NCBI GenBank assembly: GCA_035525455.1 | Contig: DATLEF010000173.1 | Coordinates: forward strand, 1-9,033 | DNA: 9,033 nt | Reading direction: 5' to 3' | From: JAQGMV01 sp035525455 | Lineage (GTDB): Bacteria; Pseudomonadota; Gammaproteobacteria; Burkholderiales; SG8-41 | In this document: piece after piece, positions 4,937 through 9,033 of the stretch | Layout: every line of letters starts with the position of its first letter | Position numbering within the stretch: position 1 is the stretch's first letter | Notes under the pieces: generated by a model | Database searches by the model: none | Told to the model about the DNA's origin: nothing | The model's input: only the letters and a program-made list of their open reading frames with translations | Made by a program: the position numbers and the translations under genes

Positions 4937-6934
4937 ATGACTTCTCGTCTCGAACTCGCGAACGCCATTCGTGCGCTCGCCATGGACGCGGTCCAGCAGG
5001 CGAATTCAGGGCATCCGGGCATGCCGATGGGCATGGCGGATATTGCCGAGGTGCTCTGGAACGGGCACTTGCGCCACAACCCGGCGAATCCGCAGTGGCC
5101 CGACCGCGATCGTTTCGTGCTATCGAACGGTCATGGCTCGATGCTGCTGTACGCGCTGCTGCACCTTGCGGGTTACGACCTGCCGATGGAGGAGCTGCGG
5201 CGCTTTCGTCAGCTCCATTCGAAAACGCCGGGTCACCCCGAGCATGGACTCGCGCCCGGCGTCGAGACGACTACCGGGCCGCTTGGGCAGGGTCTTGCGA
5301 ACGCGATCGGCATGGCGATCGCCGAGCGCCTGCTGGCCGCCGAATTCAACAGCGAAGGCCACGACATCGTCGACCACTATACGTATGTGTTTCTCGGCGA
5401 CGGCTGCCTGATGGAAGGCATTTCGCACGAAGCGTGCTCGCTCGCCGGGACGCTGGGGCTCGGCAAGCTCATCGCGTTCTGGGACGACAACGGGATTTCA
5501 ATCGATTCCGAAAAAGCCTCGATGCAGCAGTGGTTCACCGATGACACGCCCAAACGCTTCGATGCGTACGGCTGGCACGTCATCCCGGGTGTGGACGGTC
5601 ACGATCCCCAGATGATCGACGCGGCGATCGTGCGTGCGAAAGCCGAGCGCGATCGGCCGACCCTGATCTGCTGCAAAACCATCATCGCCAAAGGCGCGCC
5701 GAAGAAGGCCAACACCGGCGCCGCGCACGGTGCGCCGCTCGGCGCGGATGAAGTCGCCGCGACGCGCAACGCGATCGGATGGACGCATGCGCCGTTCGAA
5801 ATACCGCAAAGCGTGTACGCCGGATGGGATGCGCGCAGCCGCGGTGCGCAGATCGAAGCGCAATGGAACGAGAAGCTCGATGCGTACGCACGCAAAAACC
5901 CGCAGCGTGCCGCCGAGTTCCGTCGGCGCGCCGAGGCCCGGCTTCCGGCGGAGTGGCCGTCGCAGCGTGACAAGCTGCTTGCAGCGGTGCGCGCAAAGCC
6001 GGAGGCGATCGCAACCCGCAAAGCATCGCAGAACGCCATTGAAGCGCTGGGCCCGCTGCTTCCGGAACTGATCGGTGGCTCTGCAGACCTTGCAGGGTCG
6101 AACCTGACGCTGTGGTCGGGCTCGCGGCCCGTCGGACGCGCCGGCAGCGGCAATTACATTTATTTCGGCGTGCGCGAGTTCGCGATGAGCGCGATTTCCA
6201 ACGGCATCGCGCTGCACGGCGGACTGCTTCCCTATTGCGCGACGTTCCTCACGTTTTCCGATTACGCGCGCAACGCGCTGCGCATGGCGGCGCTCATGAA
6301 ACAGCGCGTCGTCTTCGTCTTCACGCACGATTCCATCGGACTTGGCGAGGACGGCCCGACGCACCAGTCGGTGGAACACGCGAGCGCGTTGCGGCTCATT
6401 CCGCACATGGACGTATGGCGGCCGTGCGACACGACTGAATCGATGGCCGCGTGGATTGCCGCGATCGAGCGGCGTGATGGCCCCACGAGCCTGCTTTTTA
6501 CGCGCCAGAACGTGCCTTTCCAGGAACGCACCGCCGACCAGACCGCAGCCATCGCTCGCGGCGGCTACGTGCTCGCCGACGCTGCCACGCCGCGCGCGGT
6601 GCTGATCGCGACCGGGTCCGAAGTGCAGCTCGCGCTGGCGGCCCAAAAAATGCTCGCAGCCGAGGGGATACAGGTGCGCGTCGTCTCGATGCCTGCGACC
6701 ACGGTTTTCGACCGCCAGGACGCAGCGTATCGCGAGACCGTGCTGCCGCGCGGCGTGCCGCGTGTAGCGGTGGAAGCCGGTGTCAGCGATTTCTGGCGCA
6801 AATACGTGGGCCTCGAAGGCGGCGTCGTCGGCATCGACCGTTACGGCGAATCGGCGCCGGCTGCCGACGTTTTCAAGTTTTTCGGCCTCACCGCGGACAA
6901 CGTGGCGAATACGGTCAAGCGCGTGCTCGCTTAA
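4937..6934 (+). CDS. tkt: Transketolase
   Basis: This is a 665-aa thiamine-diphosphate enzyme of the cytosol. It moves two-carbon ketol units between sugar phosphates in the pentose phosphate pathway and, in autotrophs, the Calvin cycle. The sequence follows E. coli TktA over its whole length (TktA is 663 aa), including the N-terminus TSRLELANAIRALAMDAVQ, which supports the ATG at 4937. Visible landmarks are His26 in NSGHPG, the thiamine-diphosphate motif GDGCLMEG (154-161) ending in DDNGIS, substrate-binding SRKASQ-like ATRKASQN, the catalytic Glu414 in GVREFAMSAI (Glu411 in E. coli by recalled numbering), and HDSIGLGEDGPTHQ starting at His464. The domain order is the PP domain (about 1-330), the Pyr domain (about 355-525) and the C-terminal domain (about 540-665). 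No Shine-Dalgarno sequence precedes the ATG; the leader is CU- and CA-rich. It is first in a run with gap 21 nt downstream. A cbbT role cannot be told from a general tkt role here. Confidence 0.97.
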   Translation: MTSRLELANAIRALAMDAVQQANSGHPGMPMGMADIAEVLWNGHLRHNPANPQWPDRDRFVLSNGHGSMLLYALLHLAGYDLPMEELRRFRQLHSKTPGHPEHGLAPGVETTTGPLGQGLANAIGMAIAERLLAAEFNSEGHDIVDHYTYVFLGDGCLMEGISHEACSLAGTLGLGKLIAFWDDNGISIDSEKASMQQWFTDDTPKRFDAYGWHVIPGVDGHDPQMIDAAIVRAKAERDRPTLICCKTIIAKGAPKKANTGAAHGAPLGADEVAATRNAIGWTHAPFEIPQSVYAGWDARSRGAQIEAQWNEKLDAYARKNPQRAAEFRRRAEARLPAEWPSQRDKLLAAVRAKPEAIATRKASQNAIEALGPLLPELIGGSADLAGSNLTLWSGSRPVGRAGSGNYIYFGVREFAMSAISNGIALHGGLLPYCATFLTFSDYARNALRMAALMKQRVVFVFTHDSIGLGEDGPTHQSVEHASALRLIPHMDVWRPCDTTESMAAWIAAIERRDGPTSLLFTRQNVPFQERTADQTAAIARGGYVLADAATPRAVLIATGSEVQLALAAQKMLAAEGIQVRVVSMPATTVFDRQDAAYRETVLPRGVPRVAVEAGVSDFWRKYVGLEGGVVGIDRYGESAPAADVFKFFGLTADNVANTVKRVLA

Positions 6935-6945
6935 GCATTAATTCC

Positions 6946-6950
6946 GGAGA
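6946..6950 (+). promoter_or_regulatory. Ribosome binding site of gap
   Basis: GGAGA lies 5 nt upstream of the ATG at 6956, in the 21-nt gap after the tkt stop. It supports the chosen start and suggests translation of gap from the same mRNA as tkt. Confidence 0.7.
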
Positions 6951-6955
6951 CTTTC

Positions 6956-7969
6956 ATGGCCATCAAAGTTGCGATCAACGGATACGGCCGCATCGGCCGC
7001 AACATTCTGCGCGCTCACTACGAGAGCGGCAAAAAGCACGGCATCGAAATCATTGCGCTGAACGATCTGGGCAACGCTGAAACGAACGCTCACCTGACGC
7101 GCTACGACACCGTGCACGGCAAATTTCCCGGCACGGTGCAGGTCGAAGGCGACTCGATGATCGTCAACGGCGATCGCATCAAAGTGCTCGCGCAGCGCAA
7201 TCCCGCCGAGCTCCCGTGGGGAACGCTCGGGGTCGACGTCGTGTTCGAATGCACCGGGTTTTTCACGACCAAGGAAAAAGCGGGCGCGCACCTCAAAGGC
7301 GGGGCGAAGAAAGTCATCATCTCGGCGCCCGGCGGCAAGGACGTCGATGCGACCGTTGTTTTCGGCGTCAACGAGCGTACGCTCAAGGCGAGCCACACCG
7401 TCATCTCCAACGCGTCGTGCACGACGAACTGCCTCGCGCCGCTCGCGAAGGCGCTGCACGAGAAGCTCGGCATCGTCCAGGGTCTGATGACGACCATACA
7501 CTCGTACACGAACGACCAGGTGCTGACCGACGTCTATCACGAGGACCTGCGCCGGGCGCGCGCGGCGGCACTCAACATGATCCCGACCAAGACCGGTGCG
7601 GCCGCTGCTGTGGGTCTCGTGTTGCCCGAGTTGAACGGCAAGCTCGACGGTTTCGCCGTGCGCGTTCCGACGGCCAACGTCTCGCTCGTCGACCTCACGT
7701 TCACCGCGGGTCGCGCGACGACGGTCGAGGAAGTGAATTCGATACTCAAGGCCGCCGCGGAAGGCCCGCTCAAGGGAATACTCGAGTACACCGAAGATCC
7801 GATCGTCTCGAGCGATCTCAACCACAACCCGGCTTCGAGCATCGTCGATGCCACCCTCACCAAGGTTGTCAACGGCGTGCTGGTGAAAGCGCTCGCGTGG
7901 TACGACAACGAGTGGGGTTTCAGCAACCGCATGCTCGACACGACAGTTGCGCTGATGAACGCGAAGTAA
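6956..7969 (+). CDS. gap: Glyceraldehyde-3-phosphate dehydrogenase, class I
   Basis: This 337-aa cytosolic enzyme converts glyceraldehyde-3-phosphate, NAD(P)+ and phosphate to 1,3-bisphosphoglycerate, reversibly. The N-terminal Rossmann motif is INGYGRIGR (7-15). Asp37 in ALNDL sits where an acidic residue binds the NAD ribose, so NAD preference is inferred, though this subgroup also includes NADP-using forms. The catalytic Cys155 lies in SNASCTTNC and His182 in TTIHSYTNDQ. The C-terminal WYDNEWGFSNRM is intact. The length is normal for the family. It resembles the GapA/GapB and Epd superfamily; the SYTNDQ segment after the catalytic His is the GAPDH form, against erythrose-4-phosphate dehydrogenase. 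Position between tkt and pgk, with gaps of 21 and 8 nt, fits a shared operon in which its product is the substrate of the next enzyme. Confidence 0.96.
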   Translation: MAIKVAINGYGRIGRNILRAHYESGKKHGIEIIALNDLGNAETNAHLTRYDTVHGKFPGTVQVEGDSMIVNGDRIKVLAQRNPAELPWGTLGVDVVFECTGFFTTKEKAGAHLKGGAKKVIISAPGGKDVDATVVFGVNERTLKASHTVISNASCTTNCLAPLAKALHEKLGIVQGLMTTIHSYTNDQVLTDVYHEDLRRARAAALNMIPTKTGAAAAVGLVLPELNGKLDGFAVRVPTANVSLVDLTFTAGRATTVEEVNSILKAAAEGPLKGILEYTEDPIVSSDLNHNPASSIVDATLTKVVNGVLVKALAWYDNEWGFSNRMLDTTVALMNAK

Positions 7970-7977
7970 GCTTCACC

Positions 7978-9033
7978 GTGGCGATCCTGAAAATGGCGGA
8001 GCTGGACCTCGCGGGCAAGCGGGTCCTGATCCGCGAGGATTTCAACGTCCCGCTGAAGGACGGCAGGATCGCCGACGACACGCGCATCCGCGCGGCGCTG
8101 CCCGGAATCCGTTATGCGCTCAAAAGGAAAGCGAAGTTGATGCTCGTGTCGCACCTCGGACGACCGAAGGAAGGCGTCTTCGACGAACGCGAGTCGCTCG
8201 CGCCCGTCGCCGAACATCTTTCGGGCCTGCTGGGCATGCGCGTGCCGCTGAAGCGCGACTGGTTGAAGGGTGTGGAAGTCGAGGCGGGACAGGCCGTGCT
8301 GCTCGAGAACTGCCGCTTCAACAAAGGCGAGAAAAAAAACGACGAGGCTCTGGCGCGGCAGATGGCGGCGCTGTGCGATGTCTACGTGAATGACGCTTTC
8401 GGCACCGCGCACCGCGCTGAAGCGACGACTCACGGCATTGCGCGGTTTGCGGAAGTCGCTTGCGCCGGTCCGCTGATGGCTGCGGAGATCGACGCCCTCA
8501 CCCGTGCGCTCGCGAAGCCTGCGCGACCGCTTGTCGCGATCATCGGCGGCGCCAAAGTCTCGACCAAGGTGACGATCCTTGCCGCACTTGCGCAGAAAGT
8601 CGATCAGTTGATTGTCGGCGGCGGCATCGCGAATACGTTTCTGCTCGCGGCGGGAAAGCGCATCGGCAAGTCGCTGGCCGAACCCGAGCTCGTCGACGAG
8701 GCGCGCAGGATCTCCGAAATTCTGAAAGCAAAAGGCGGCTCGGTGCCGGTGCCGAGCGACGTCGTGTGCGCGAAGGCGCTCGATGCAAACGCGCAGGCGC
8801 AGACGAAAGCGAGCGACGCTGTTGCCGACGACGATTTGATACTCGACATTGGACCGCAAACGGCCCAAAGCTATGCCGACGCGCTCAAGCGCGCGGGCAC
8901 GATCGTCTGGAACGGGCCGCTCGGCGTTTTCGAATTCGACCAGTTCGGCAACGGAACCAAAGTGCTCGCCGGGGCAATCGCCGAATCGGAGGCGTTTTCT
9001 ATCGCGGGCGGCGGTGACACGCTCGCAGCTGTT
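7978..9033 (+). CDS. pgk: Phosphoglycerate kinase, 3' end cut by window
   Basis: This enzyme transfers phosphate between 1,3-bisphosphoglycerate and ADP, giving 3-phosphoglycerate and ATP, reversibly. The frame is open from a GTG at 7978 to the window end (352 codons). About 40 residues are missing from the usual length near 390. The GTG start is preferred over the ATG at 7993 because MAILKMAELDLAGKRV aligns end to end with E. coli MSVIKMTDLDLAGKRV. The Shine-Dalgarno sequence is weak (AGTAAG, overlapping the gap stop), so coupling to gap 8 nt upstream is likely. Landmarks are Arg19-Asp21-Asn23 in REDFNVP, SHLGRP (58-63), Arg113 in NCRFNKGEKK, DAFGTAHR, the nucleotide-site Lys193/Lys197 in GGAKVSTK, GGGIANTF (214-221), WNGPLGVFE (311-319) and GGGDT (344-348). 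No frameshift or internal stop is seen in the visible part. Confidence 0.96.
   Translation, partial: MAILKMAELDLAGKRVLIREDFNVPLKDGRIADDTRIRAALPGIRYALKRKAKLMLVSHLGRPKEGVFDERESLAPVAEHLSGLLGMRVPLKRDWLKGVEVEAGQAVLLENCRFNKGEKKNDEALARQMAALCDVYVNDAFGTAHRAEATTHGIARFAEVACAGPLMAAEIDALTRALAKPARPLVAIIGGAKVSTKVTILAALAQKVDQLIVGGGIANTFLLAAGKRIGKSLAEPELVDEARRISEILKAKGGSVPVPSDVVCAKALDANAQAQTKASDAVADDDLILDIGPQTAQSYADALKRAGTIVWNGPLGVFEFDQFGNGTKVLAGAIAESEAFSIAGGGDTLAAV

Noticed and set aside
8334..8340. A AAA AAC slippery heptamer in frame within an A8 run in pgk (8332-8339).
   Set aside because: It encodes the conserved GEKK(N/D) motif, so the run follows from protein conservation. A -1 shift would reach a stop after 17 codons and give a truncated kinase; no stimulatory structure was identified.
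7537..8868. Long open frame on the - strand opposite gap and pgk (443 codons), and similar ones opposite tkt (5498-6646) and gap (6938-7825).
   Set aside because: All mirror well-conserved enzymes on the + strand and show no family motif; these are typical antisense shadows in GC-rich DNA.
8460..9017. Open + strand frame of 185 codons inside pgk.
   Set aside because: It is out of frame with the continuous phosphoglycerate kinase translation, which carries all family motifs over the same bases.

Overview
The window is GC-rich, gene-dense DNA with every gene on the + strand. The proteins closely resemble proteobacterial housekeeping enzymes. The order rsmB - DUF4390 gene - ntrY-like kinase - ntrX-like regulator, followed by tkt - gap - pgk, points to a betaproteobacterium. 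That assignment rests on gene order and remembered family sequences, not on a database search. No RNA gene, insertion sequence, CRISPR array or phage gene was seen.

Region 1 (1-4692) looks like one transcription unit. It holds the 3' part of rsmB (16S rRNA m5C967 methyltransferase), a small exported DUF4390 protein whose start overlaps the rsmB end, a membrane histidine kinase of the NtrY type whose ATG overlaps the DUF4390 stop (ATGA), and a response regulator of the NtrX type 20 nt further on with a good ribosome binding site. The kinase has all its catalytic motifs. The regulator has an intact receiver and an intact Fis-type helix-turn-helix, but its central sigma-54 AAA+ domain is degenerate: the Walker A lysine, the Walker B aspartate, the GAFTGA loop, the arginine fingers and the sensor residues are all replaced or missing. 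This is the most interesting point in the window. The regulator probably works as a phosphorylation-controlled DNA-binding protein and not as an ATP-driven sigma-54 activator.

Region 2 (4693-4936) is the only sizeable intergenic stretch (244 nt). It contains a perfect 18-bp inverted repeat over the ntrX stop codon, further hairpins, an 18/19-nt direct repeat and a TATAAT -10 box. It ends in a short CU/CA-rich leader without a Shine-Dalgarno sequence.

Region 3 (4937-9033) is a central-carbon cluster: transketolase, class I NAD-type glyceraldehyde-3-phosphate dehydrogenase and phosphoglycerate kinase (cut by the window end). The genes are tightly spaced (21 and 8 nt) and probably co-transcribed from the promoter upstream of tkt. 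The three enzymes share glyceraldehyde-3-phosphate and 1,3-bisphosphoglycerate. They can serve glycolysis/gluconeogenesis and the pentose phosphate pathway or, in an autotroph, the Calvin cycle; nothing in the window decides which.
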